Of a DNA stretch of 9,528 nucleotides, positions 1 to 6,708 are shown in pieces (within the stretch, counting starts at the first letter, position 1; the number at the start of each line of letters is the position of its first letter). This stretch comes from JAKVAV01 sp964635965 (GTDB lineage: Bacteria > Bacteroidota > Bacteroidia > Flavobacteriales_D > Cryomorphaceae), in the NCBI GenBank assembly GCA_964635965.1, contig CAZWQX010000147.1:1-9528 (forward strand), written 5' to 3'. The notes under the pieces were generated by a model that had not been told where the DNA came from, made no database searches, and saw only the letters and a list, made by a program, of their open reading frames with translations. A program made the translations under genes and the position numbers.

Positions 1-258
1 GGTTTACCCATCATTAGCACGGATCGAGGGGCTATAAGACAAAATGTTATCGATCGAGAGAATGGTTTCCTCTTGGAGAACCCTGAACCAAATATTATAG
101 CCGAACGTCTTGCTGAGCTCCTCGAGAATCCTCAGCTCCAACAAAAAATGGGCGAGGCATCTCGCAGACTCTATGAGTCTAACTTTACTTCCAGTTCAAT
201 GACCACTAAAATGAAGTCGGTGTTTCAAACCATCTTGGACAAGTCATGTGTGGAATAG
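1..258 (+). CDS. Glycosyltransferase family 4 (GT4-like), C-terminal fragment cut by the window start
   Basis: The reading frame is open from base 1 to the TAG at 256-258, giving about 85 residues. It starts with GLPIISTDRGAIRQNV, continues through NGFLL, and then has an alpha-helical tail with the spacing LAELLENPQLQQKMGEASR. This is the usual end of a GT-B-fold GT4 glycosyltransferase: the strand after the EX7E nucleotide-sugar motif, the NG(F/L)L loop, and the closing helices. The EX7E motif itself would lie just outside the window, so donor and acceptor cannot be judged. A TTG at 73 could be mistaken for a start, but the homologous sequence runs back to base 1, so the gene is 5'-truncated. 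Such enzymes act in the cytoplasm and add a sugar to the lipid-linked repeat unit. The last 13 bases overlap the next gene, which suggests a shared transcript and translational coupling. Confidence 0.88.
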   Translation, partial: GLPIISTDRGAIRQNVIDRENGFLLENPEPNIIAERLAELLENPQLQQKMGEASRRLYESNFTSSSMTTKMKSVFQTILDKSCVE

Positions 259-2084
259 TCGGTTTTATCTCCAAAGATCTTTCGACGGTCGATTGTGATC
301 TGGCGCTCAATTCACTCCTTCATCGAGGTCCTGACTATGGCAATTATTATAGAGATAAAATCGGACAAGAGGAAGTGTATCTGGGGCATCGCCGTTTATC
401 CATTATCGACTTAAGCCCTGAGGGGCATCAACCCATGCAAGAAGGTGGGGTCACCATAGTCTTCAATGGTGAGGTATACAATTTCAGGGAACTAAAGTCA
501 GCACATTTAGGAGGTGAACAGTTCCATTCTACCTCAGATACGGAGGTCATTCTCAAGCTTTATTTGAAATTCGGTAGATCTTTTGTCAAGCATTTGAACG
601 GAGATTTTGCCATTGCCATTTTGGATGAGAATCGTCGGGAGTTGATTTGTTTTCGAGACCGAATGGGCGTCAAACCATTCTATCTCTATGAAATAGATGG
701 ATTATTGGCTTTTGCCAGTGAAATCAAAGCTTTCAAGTCTGCAGGATTAAGATTATCAGAAAGAGCTGATGCCCTCGGTAAATTTCTTGTTTTCAAATAC
801 AGTCCAAGGCAAGAAACGCTGTACAGTGAAGTGAGAAGACTTGCTCCTGGTACTATGCTTTCGGTCGACTTGCAAACGGGTCGCTGCGCAGAGGAGAGGT
901 ACTGGAATTTGCGGGACGAAGTAAAACCCTTCACCGGATCATTCAACGAGGCGAAAAGAGAATTGAGGGAGCGATTAGAAGCAGCAATCAAGCTGAGATT
1001 GGTGGCAGATGTGCCGATAGCCAATTACCTCTCAGGAGGCCTCGATTCGTCCATAATAGCTTATCACCTGGGAGGTGAAGAGTTCACGCATTACTGTGCG
1101 GTAAAGAATCAGGAGGATTTAAGGGCTGAGGGTACCACTTCGGATGGCGCTTTTGCCCAAAATCTCGCAAATAGTTGGGGTTTAAACTTTGAGACTATCC
1201 CGATCGGAATGGAGCAATTATCAATCGAGATGATCCGAAATGCGATTACAGCCTGTGATGATTTGATTGCTGACGGATCAATTATTCCAGCGATGCTTAT
1301 TGCCAAAAGAGCTGGGGAAAAGCATCGGGTGGTTTTGAGTGGAATGGGTGCTGATGAACTCTTTTTGGGATATAATGGCCACTTTTTGCTAAAGCTCACC
1401 CAAATGGCTGAATCGGTTCCTGGATTTAAAGGCTTGGCATCGCCGTTGTTGCAAAAGGTAAAAGCTGGAAAGGGTCCTTTTAAGGCCTATCGCCGATACC
1501 TTCAAAAGTGGGGAAACAATTTGGACAAGGATTATCAGGTCGCCCGTTTCAGTGTAGTGGGCGATGTGGATTCTGCTTTGAGCATTTTGAAAGACCCTCC
1601 CAATCTTGAATCTGTCTTTGGCAGTATGAATGGAGATGGATTTGCGGAGCTATTTGAATTCGAAATGGAGAACTTCTTGGTGAAGAACCTTCATTACTTG
1701 GATGGCTCTTCGATGGCTTATGCATTAGAGAGTAGGGTGCCATACCTCGATCACGAGTTTGTGACTTTTGCCGCGGGACTCCCCGTTGATTTCAAACTAG
1801 ATGGGCAATTACGCTCCAAAAAAGTCTTGAAGGCTGCTTATGCCGATGTGCTGCCCAAAGAAATCACCAAACGTCGAAAGGCGGGGTTTGGGATGCCGCT
1901 GAGGAGTCTTCTATCCAAGAGAGAAGTGTTGGACGCTTTAATGCCCTACGAAGTTTTAGAAGCAAATCCTCAAATCAATATGGCTCAACTAAGGGCTTTG
2001 GAAGAGGCCCATATCAGCGGAAAGCAAGACCAGTCGGCACTTTTGTATGCCTTGATGATGTACGGCATCAGCCAATATAAGTGA
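246..2084 (+). CDS. asnB: Glutamine-hydrolysing asparagine synthetase-type amidotransferase (AsnB family)
   Basis: This is a complete 612-aa protein, normal for AsnB-like enzymes. The ATG at 246 is fixed because Cys2 must become the N-terminal nucleophile (MCGIVGF). Glutaminase-domain landmarks are HRRLSIIDLS (48-57), FNGEVYN (73-79), SDTE (97-100) and RDRMGVKP (137-144). The synthetase domain has the PP-loop SGGLDSS (263-269), SGMGADELF (365-373), ESRVPYLD (495-502) and KAGFGMP (545-551). All key motifs are intact, so it should hydrolyse glutamine, adenylate a carboxylate and transfer ammonia to it. The classic product is asparagine. In polysaccharide loci AsnB homologues are often proposed to amidate uronic acids in the glycan, and this location, overlapping a glycosyltransferase by 13 bp, makes that plausible. 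The sequence alone cannot separate the two. Family call is very secure; substrate is not. Confidence 0.95.
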   Translation: MCGIVGFISKDLSTVDCDLALNSLLHRGPDYGNYYRDKIGQEEVYLGHRRLSIIDLSPEGHQPMQEGGVTIVFNGEVYNFRELKSAHLGGEQFHSTSDTEVILKLYLKFGRSFVKHLNGDFAIAILDENRRELICFRDRMGVKPFYLYEIDGLLAFASEIKAFKSAGLRLSERADALGKFLVFKYSPRQETLYSEVRRLAPGTMLSVDLQTGRCAEERYWNLRDEVKPFTGSFNEAKRELRERLEAAIKLRLVADVPIANYLSGGLDSSIIAYHLGGEEFTHYCAVKNQEDLRAEGTTSDGAFAQNLANSWGLNFETIPIGMEQLSIEMIRNAITACDDLIADGSIIPAMLIAKRAGEKHRVVLSGMGADELFLGYNGHFLLKLTQMAESVPGFKGLASPLLQKVKAGKGPFKAYRRYLQKWGNNLDKDYQVARFSVVGDVDSALSILKDPPNLESVFGSMNGDGFAELFEFEMENFLVKNLHYLDGSSMAYALESRVPYLDHEFVTFAAGLPVDFKLDGQLRSKKVLKAAYADVLPKEITKRRKAGFGMPLRSLLSKREVLDALMPYEVLEANPQINMAQLRALEEAHISGKQDQSALLYALMMYGISQYK

Positions 2085-2175
2085 TTGGTTATGAATCTAT
2101 AAGAATTTTTAATTTTCGGATTCCCCTATCTTTTCTTTTCTTCAGACTTGCTAAGGAGTACGATCGATCAATACC

Positions 2176-2213
2176 TGAGACGAGGTAGCCGAAAAACGAG
2201 ACAAGAGTAGGCG
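2176..2213 (+). repeat. Imperfect direct repeat in the spacer after asnB
   Basis: Two copies of a roughly 16-17 base unit lie head to tail in the spacer between asnB and the first small membrane gene. TGAGACGAGGTAGCCG occupies 2176-2191 and CGAGACAAGAGTAGGCG occupies 2197-2213. They match at most positions if one base is gapped, and the second is followed by another CGACGAG. A GATCGATC palindrome lies just upstream at 2162-2169. The spacer (2085-2232) holds no supported gene. It could be a fragment of a dispersed intergenic repeat, a protein-binding site, or chance. No function is assigned. Confidence 0.35.
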
Positions 2214-2232
2214 ACGAGTTATTTTTTCCGAA

Positions 2233-2490
2233 TTGAACAAAAAAATCAGTCCAAGTACAAAAGTGTACACTGTTGGTATGGTCTTTTTCTTTGTATTTCA
2301 ATTTTTCAAGAAATACGATTTAGCCTTTTGCACTGTGCTAATTACAATCGCCTCGAGCGCAGTAATTTTCTATGTCGAGAATAAAAAGAAATCGCCGGAT
2401 GAGAAGCGTACTGAAAGAGGGAAATATCTTCTCTATTCCACTTCACTTATCCTTCTGATTCTAGCAAGGTTTTTTTTGATTAAAGTTTGA
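2233..2490 (+). CDS. Small hypothetical membrane protein, 85 aa, about three membrane segments
   Basis: I do not recognise this protein. The product is strongly hydrophobic, with likely membrane segments near residues 11-25, 29-48 and 65-83. A charged loop between the second and third (about 49-64, containing KKKSPDEKRTERGK) is probably cytoplasmic. The only in-frame start before the first membrane segment is TTG at 2233. An ATG at 2278 would begin at residue 16 and cut that segment short, so TTG is preferred, although no ribosome-binding sequence decides it. There is an in-frame TGA at 2176, so no longer form exists. The gene sits alone between a 148-base spacer and an 87-base gap, unlike the overlapping genes elsewhere in the locus. 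A 70-aa reading frame on the opposite strand partly overlaps it but has less support. Confidence 0.55.
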   Translation: MNKKISPSTKVYTVGMVFFFVFQFFKKYDLAFCTVLITIASSAVIFYVENKKKSPDEKRTERGKYLLYSTSLILLILARFFLIKV

Positions 2491-2577
2491 ATAGACAATC
2501 AGATGGAATGCGCTTGGCCTATTGATAATGGCCTCCAGTTTAAGTCTAGCGATTTTCACAGCGAAAAATAGAGCGAA

Positions 2578-3021
2578 ATGAATAAGGACCAAGTCAAACT
2601 ATTCTTTGCGCGTTTCATTTCGGGCAATTCAATTTTGCTGATCTTACTTTTTGTCTTAACCATGTTAACCAAGTTGGGTCTTTACGATTTCAATTGGCTT
2701 ATCAACCTAATGCTCTTCATTGAATTGGGAGTGTTGATTCCGAGCCTTTTCATCGTTTTAGTTTGGCCCATTGAACAGTTTGAATTTTCCAAAATGAAAG
2801 CGACTCTGCTAATTTTTGGAATGACTATCTATTCCGGTTTTTTGCTTCTTTTTCGATTTGAAAGTATTGATCGAACCGCACTAATATGCAGTCTCCTGTT
2901 TGCGGTAATTTCTTTCTACATGAATTTGAACGAGATGATAAAGCGCTTCACTCTGGTTCAGTACAGGCTTATCTTGATTTCTTGCGTTCTACATTTTTCA
3001 TTGGTAATGCTAATCGATTAG
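2578..3021 (+). CDS. Hypothetical integral membrane protein, 147 aa, four to five membrane helices
   Basis: I do not recognise a family. The ATG at 2578 opens a 147-residue frame dominated by hydrophobic stretches at about 16-33, 41-63, 74-93, 100-116 and 129-146. These are separated by short polar turns such as EQFEFSKMK (66-74) and FESIDR (94-99). No catalytic motif, signal peptide cleavage site or soluble domain is visible. It is too short for a flippase (Wzx) or a polymerase (Wzy), which have about 10-14 helices. It could be a small integral protein of the capsule machinery or an unrelated passenger. The upstream gap (2491-2577) holds no clear promoter. A 24-base gap separates it from the next small gene, so those two may be co-transcribed. 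Confidence 0.72.
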   Translation: MNKDQVKLFFARFISGNSILLILLFVLTMLTKLGLYDFNWLINLMLFIELGVLIPSLFIVLVWPIEQFEFSKMKATLLIFGMTIYSGFLLLFRFESIDRTALICSLLFAVISFYMNLNEMIKRFTLVQYRLILISCVLHFSLVMLID

Positions 3022-3045
3022 CAACTCTCATACAACATTAGAAGA

Positions 3046-3228
3046 ATGAAGAGTATTAAACCCACACTTTTCGGAGCGCTTTTATTTGGGGTGTTTTTCA
3101 CTCTTATCAATGGATTCTTATTCAATGAATTAAGCGGGATAGATATTGGGCTTAATTTGATGCTGGGATTTGGCATTGGTTTGCTCGTTTTCGGATTGAT
3201 CCCTTGGATTTACCAGAGGCGCAAGTGA
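3046..3228 (+). CDS. Small hypothetical membrane protein, 60 aa, two-helix hairpin
   Basis: This is a 60-residue frame from the ATG at 3046 to the TGA at 3226-3228. It has two likely membrane helices at about residues 8-26 and 34-55. The second is glycine-rich (LGFGIGLLVFGLIPW), and the protein ends in the basic tail YQRRK. Positive residues at both ends (MKSIK and RRK) predict both termini in the cytoplasm. The family is not recognised. It follows the 147-aa membrane protein by 24 bases and may share its transcript. The short length means that coding status rests on the clean hydrophobic pattern and gene spacing. A role in the polysaccharide pathway is possible but not shown. Confidence 0.6.
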   Translation: MKSIKPTLFGALLFGVFFTLINGFLFNELSGIDIGLNLMLGFGIGLLVFGLIPWIYQRRK

Positions 3229-3308
3229 CCCAACCAAGAATTCTCCTACTTGCAAAACTTGTGTAAAAATCACCCCTGCTTTTAGGCCTTTCAGAGTTTT
3301 TAGAAACT

Positions 3309-3316
3309 TACTTTTG
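3309..3316 (+). promoter_or_regulatory. Possible Bacteroidota-type -7 promoter element (TAnnTTTG)
   Basis: TACTTTTG matches the TAnnTTTG -7 consensus of Bacteroidota sigma-A promoters exactly. It lies where the spacing between the small membrane genes and the dehydrogenase gene would call for a new promoter. No good TTTG -33 element is present at the expected distance; only TTTC/TTTA-like sequences occur around 3281-3292. If it is real, transcription would begin near 3323, leaving a very short leader before the TTG at 3335. A match of this size can arise by chance in AT-rich DNA. Confidence 0.25.
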
Positions 3317-3334
3317 CCTGAAACGGAAATCCCC

Positions 3335-5506
3335 TTGGATCAACTTCTCCAAAGCCTCAAAAAGGGCGACATGGAAATTACATCTCTCCCCAATCCCGTT
3401 CCTGGAAAAGGAGAGGTCTTGGTGCGCACTCATTTCTCGGCGATCAGCACTGGAACGGAGGGTAAAACCGTCAGCGACGCCCGCAAGGGTTATGTTGCCA
3501 AGGCAAAAGCCCGAAAAGAAGAAGTAGCCAAAGTGATCAAGGCCGCCCAGAACTATGGGGTGAGCGAGACTTATAAGCTGGTGATGAATAAACTGGAGTC
3601 TCTCCAACCGCTGGGGTATTCTCTCTCGGGTGAAGTGGTTTCGGTGGGAACGGAAGTAAAGGAATTCAAGCCGGGTGATTTGGTCTCCTGTGGTGGTGCC
3701 TTTGCTTCGCACGCCGAACTGGTTTGCATTCCCAAAAATCTTTGTGTAAAGCTAGCTGACGATGCGCCGATGGATCAAGCCGCTTTTACTACCATTGGAG
3801 CCATTGCTATGCAAGGTATTCGACGGGCGGATCTTAAACTCGGGGAGAACTGCGCAGTGATTGGCTTGGGCCTGATCGGGCAATTAACCATTCGATTGCT
3901 CAAAGCTGCAGGAGTAAAAACTTTTGGCGTTGATATCAAGGAAAGCTTGATCCAACAAGCAATTAATTCAGGAGCCGACGATGCCACGCTACGCAATGAT
4001 GAACTCATTGAAGAGAGAATTCGATCCTTTTCAAACGGTGAAGGGGTTGATGCGGTAATTATTACTGCCGCTACTTCTTCTACTGATCCCGTTGAGTTAG
4101 CGGGAGTGATTTCTCGTGTACACGGAAAGGTGGTCATAGTTGGTGCAGTTCCGACGGGTTTTAGTCGCAAGAACTATTACCGAAAGGAACTCGATCTTTT
4201 GATGAGCACCTCTTACGGTCCGGGACGATACGATGCCAACTACGAAGAAAAAGGACTCGATTATCCCATAGGTCAAGTGCGTTGGACAGAGAATCGAAAC
4301 ATGCAGGCTTTTGCCGATTTATTGAATTCAGATGGATTTGACATTTCAGATTTGATTTCTCATCGATTTCCGTTTGAAGAAGCTAAAAGCGCCTTTGATT
4401 TGATTGTGGATGGAACTTCCGAAAAAATGGGAGTACTTCTTCAGTACGATACTACCAAAGTAATTGCTCCTCTATCTCCTGAATCAGAGGGCAAACAAAA
4501 TCATTTAAAAACTAATTCCATTTCGGTTATTGGCGCAGGGTCTTTTGCAGGAAACTTCTTGCTTCCTAACCTCAACGGAAGAATAAGGCTTTCGGCGGTT
4601 GCCAACAAGCGCGTCCATACCGCAGAGAATGCCAAACGCAAATTCTCGTTTTCACGGATTTTTTCAGAAGGAGAAGAACTAATAGAAAAGGATGATGCGG
4701 GGGCCATTTTTATCGCCACTCGTCATGACAGCCATGCCTCATTAACAAAGTTTGCCTTACAAAAAGGGAAGAGGGTATTTGTCGAGAAACCGCTTTGTCT
4801 GAGCCCAGCAGAACTTATCGATATCGAAGACGCAATTGAGTCGCAACCCAATGCAGATGTTATGGTTGGATTTAATCGGCGGTTTGCTCCCTTAGTGTCT
4901 CAATTAAAGAAAAAGCTATCCCCTGAATTACCCAAAACGATTCTTTGTAGAATCAATGCAGGCTTCCAACCCAACGAACATTGGGTTCATGATCCTCTTG
5001 TTGGCGGGGGGCGGATTATCGGTGAAGCTTGTCATTTTGTTGACTTGATTTCCTTCATAGCCGATTCAAAGATTAAGACGGTAAGCGGCTTCCCAATTAA
5101 GACCCAACCACAAAACCTCGACTCTTTCACCGCTTCGTTTTCCCTGGCTGACGGCTCCGTTGCCAGCTTGGTGTATTTGAGCAATGGAAATAAATCTTTG
5201 CCGAAAGAATACCTCGAAGTTTCCAGTGGCGGATTCTCGGCAGTGCTGGACGATTATAAGCGTCTTGCCACCTTCGGCAGTTCAACTGGTAAATCCAAAC
5301 TCCCGAAACAAGACAAGGGTCATGCAGCCGAAATGAAATTAGTTGTTAATTCCTTGAAGAAAGGTCTTCCATTTCCAATTCCCATTAATGAAGTCCTTCA
5401 TTCTACCTGGGCCACGTTTGCCCTTCTTGAATCTGTTAGGAACGGAGGAACACCAATTGAGATTGATGAATTTGTGAGCGAATGGATCTCTCGGAAAGCG
5501 AATTAA
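3335..5506 (+). CDS. Bi-domain oxidoreductase: MDR (alcohol dehydrogenase-like) fused to Gfo/Idh/MocA dehydrogenase
   Basis: This is a 723-aa fusion. Residues 1 to about 373 form a medium-chain dehydrogenase/reductase unit with a GEVLVRTHFSAISTGTE strand and a Rossmann glycine motif GLGLIG (177-182). The usual GHE zinc-ligand motif is replaced by GYSLSGEVVSVG (94-105), so a catalytic zinc is doubtful. After a linker (about 373-393) a Gfo/Idh/MocA unit follows, with GAGSFAG (400-406), the VEKP motif (EKP at 484-486) and GEACHFVDL (from 563) carrying the likely catalytic His567. Such fusions recur in bacterial polysaccharide loci; their substrate, probably a nucleotide or lipid-linked sugar, is unassigned as far as I know. 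No ATG is available near the start. TTG at 3335 gives MDQLLQSLKKGD, which fits the family's usual beginning. A longer form from TTG at 3314 adds seven residues. The end overlaps the next gene by 25 bases. Confidence 0.92.
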   Translation: MDQLLQSLKKGDMEITSLPNPVPGKGEVLVRTHFSAISTGTEGKTVSDARKGYVAKAKARKEEVAKVIKAAQNYGVSETYKLVMNKLESLQPLGYSLSGEVVSVGTEVKEFKPGDLVSCGGAFASHAELVCIPKNLCVKLADDAPMDQAAFTTIGAIAMQGIRRADLKLGENCAVIGLGLIGQLTIRLLKAAGVKTFGVDIKESLIQQAINSGADDATLRNDELIEERIRSFSNGEGVDAVIITAATSSTDPVELAGVISRVHGKVVIVGAVPTGFSRKNYYRKELDLLMSTSYGPGRYDANYEEKGLDYPIGQVRWTENRNMQAFADLLNSDGFDISDLISHRFPFEEAKSAFDLIVDGTSEKMGVLLQYDTTKVIAPLSPESEGKQNHLKTNSISVIGAGSFAGNFLLPNLNGRIRLSAVANKRVHTAENAKRKFSFSRIFSEGEELIEKDDAGAIFIATRHDSHASLTKFALQKGKRVFVEKPLCLSPAELIDIEDAIESQPNADVMVGFNRRFAPLVSQLKKKLSPELPKTILCRINAGFQPNEHWVHDPLVGGGRIIGEACHFVDLISFIADSKIKTVSGFPIKTQPQNLDSFTASFSLADGSVASLVYLSNGNKSLPKEYLEVSSGGFSAVLDDYKRLATFGSSTGKSKLPKQDKGHAAEMKLVVNSLKKGLPFPIPINEVLHSTWATFALLESVRNGGTPIEIDEFVSEWISRKAN

Positions 5507-6708
5507 TCAGAGTCAAGCGGGCATTTTATGATTTGGAGCTTTACGTCAGAAAGCGCCAATACAAAGGGTACGACCCCTATGACGTGCTACTGAGCCCGTT
5601 CCCGTTTAAAAAGCTTGGAAAGTGGCCTCCGATACTCGCCATCCAGCTATTTAAGAGAAACCCGATTAACTTCAGGAAGCTTATTGCCGTTCCGAAACAA
5701 TGGAATCCTAAAGCCTTGGGTTTATTTCTCAAGGCATACAGCCAACTCCCATATTCCGAAGAGAACAAGAAAAAATGTGAATGGCTTTTTGAAAAGTTGC
5801 TCGAACTCAGAACAAAGGAGTTTCCCGGTTATTCCTGGGGTTATCCCTTTCCATGGGCGAGCCCTGAGAAGTACTTGCCTGAATGGTCTCCAACTTCGGT
5901 AGTAAGCGGTTTTGTTTCGCATGGTTTGGATGCGTATTATCGAAAATATGGCGATAAACGAGCTCTGGATGCGATGGAGAAAATTTGTCTCTTTTTCTCA
6001 GAATCTCTTCATCATACCCTCGAAGACGACAATTTTTATGCGATAAGCTACAGTACCGTTAAGCCCGATTTTTGCTACAACGCTTCGCTATTAGCTGGCC
6101 AAACGTATGCTCTGTTTTATGCGCATACCAAGCTGCCCTCTTATGCGGATATAGCCCGTCAGGTTCTCGATACGGTCTTATCCCGACAAAAGAGTGACGG
6201 CAGTTGGAATTACAGTGAAAATCTAGAAACCGGTAAGCAAAGGGTACAAATAGATTTTCATCAAGGATTTGTTCTCGACTCTATTCTGGCCATTGCTCAG
6301 AGCATCGATTACTTCCCCGATAAGGTTGAACGCGCGCTTCAATCTGGATTTGAGTTCTACCATGACCAGCAGTTTTCAAATGAAGGAAGAGCGCGTTGGA
6401 GACTTCCCGGGGATTACCCCGCGGATATTCATCACCAAGCTCAGGGAATATTAAGTGCTTTACGTTATGGTGCTTATTCTGGAAGTCGTCGCGCCGAAGA
6501 ACTTGCGAAAAGGGTGCTCTTTTACACGCTTGAGAATTTCCGTGACCGAAAGGGCTTCTTTTATTACCGAAAACACAAGTATGTAACCGATAGAACCTCC
6601 TATATGAGATGGGGTAATGCCTGGATGTTGCTTGCGCTGTCAGAAGCTGTAGAATCTGCTTCTGATGATGAACGGTCAGGGATCAATCGAAAAGCAACGA
6701 GCTTGTGA
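5482..6708 (+). CDS. Toroid-like (alpha/alpha-barrel) protein of polysaccharide loci, sometimes named 'delta-aminolevulinic acid dehydratase'
   Basis: This is a 408-aa soluble protein with no signal peptide or membrane helix, from the ATG at 5482. It consists of regularly spaced helices interrupted by aromatic, turn-rich loops: YKGYDPYD (27-34), GYSWGYPFPW (116-125), SPTSVVSGF (136-144), QKSDGSWNYS (236-245), DFHQGF (258-263), DIHHQAQG (315-322), GFFYYRKH (358-365) and YMRWGNAWML (374-383). This pattern suggests an (alpha/alpha)6 toroid like those of glycoside hydrolases, polysaccharide lyases and terpene cyclases. From memory, close relatives in Bacteroidota polysaccharide loci carry the name 'delta-aminolevulinic acid dehydratase'. 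That looks wrong, because HemB is a TIM barrel with a lysine Schiff-base site and nothing of the kind is visible here. It overlaps the dehydrogenase gene by 25 bp and the DUF354 gene by 4 bp, so the three are probably co-translated. The reaction is unknown; glycan binding or modification is inferred. Confidence 0.85.
   Translation: MDLSESELIRVKRAFYDLELYVRKRQYKGYDPYDVLLSPFPFKKLGKWPPILAIQLFKRNPINFRKLIAVPKQWNPKALGLFLKAYSQLPYSEENKKKCEWLFEKLLELRTKEFPGYSWGYPFPWASPEKYLPEWSPTSVVSGFVSHGLDAYYRKYGDKRALDAMEKICLFFSESLHHTLEDDNFYAISYSTVKPDFCYNASLLAGQTYALFYAHTKLPSYADIARQVLDTVLSRQKSDGSWNYSENLETGKQRVQIDFHQGFVLDSILAIAQSIDYFPDKVERALQSGFEFYHDQQFSNEGRARWRLPGDYPADIHHQAQGILSALRYGAYSGSRRAEELAKRVLFYTLENFRDRKGFFYYRKHKYVTDRTSYMRWGNAWMLLALSEAVESASDDERSGINRKATSL

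Noticed and set aside
2070..2090. Possible hairpin AGCCAAT/ATTGGTT at the end of asnB as a terminator
   Set aside because: The stem is weak (seven pairs, one a G-T), the stop codon lies in its loop, and no T-run follows directly, so it does not qualify as an intrinsic terminator.
2089..2301. Minus-strand frame of 70 aa overlapping the spacer and the start of the 85-aa membrane protein
   Set aside because: It has no recognisable domain, is antisense to all neighbours, and its sequence comes from the repeat-bearing spacer. The + strand frame has a coherent membrane-protein pattern.
2515..2535. GGCC-TATTGATAAT-GGCC partial palindrome in the gap before the 147-aa membrane protein
   Set aside because: Only the four-base ends pair, with limited inner symmetry. 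It is too weak to call an operator or terminator.
3308..3712. Minus-strand frame of 134 aa opposite the dehydrogenase N-terminus, and similar antisense frames at 686-1024, 1109-1399 and 3775-4170
   Set aside because: They are mirror frames of strongly supported coding sequences, with low-complexity Ser/Arg-rich products and no family resemblance.
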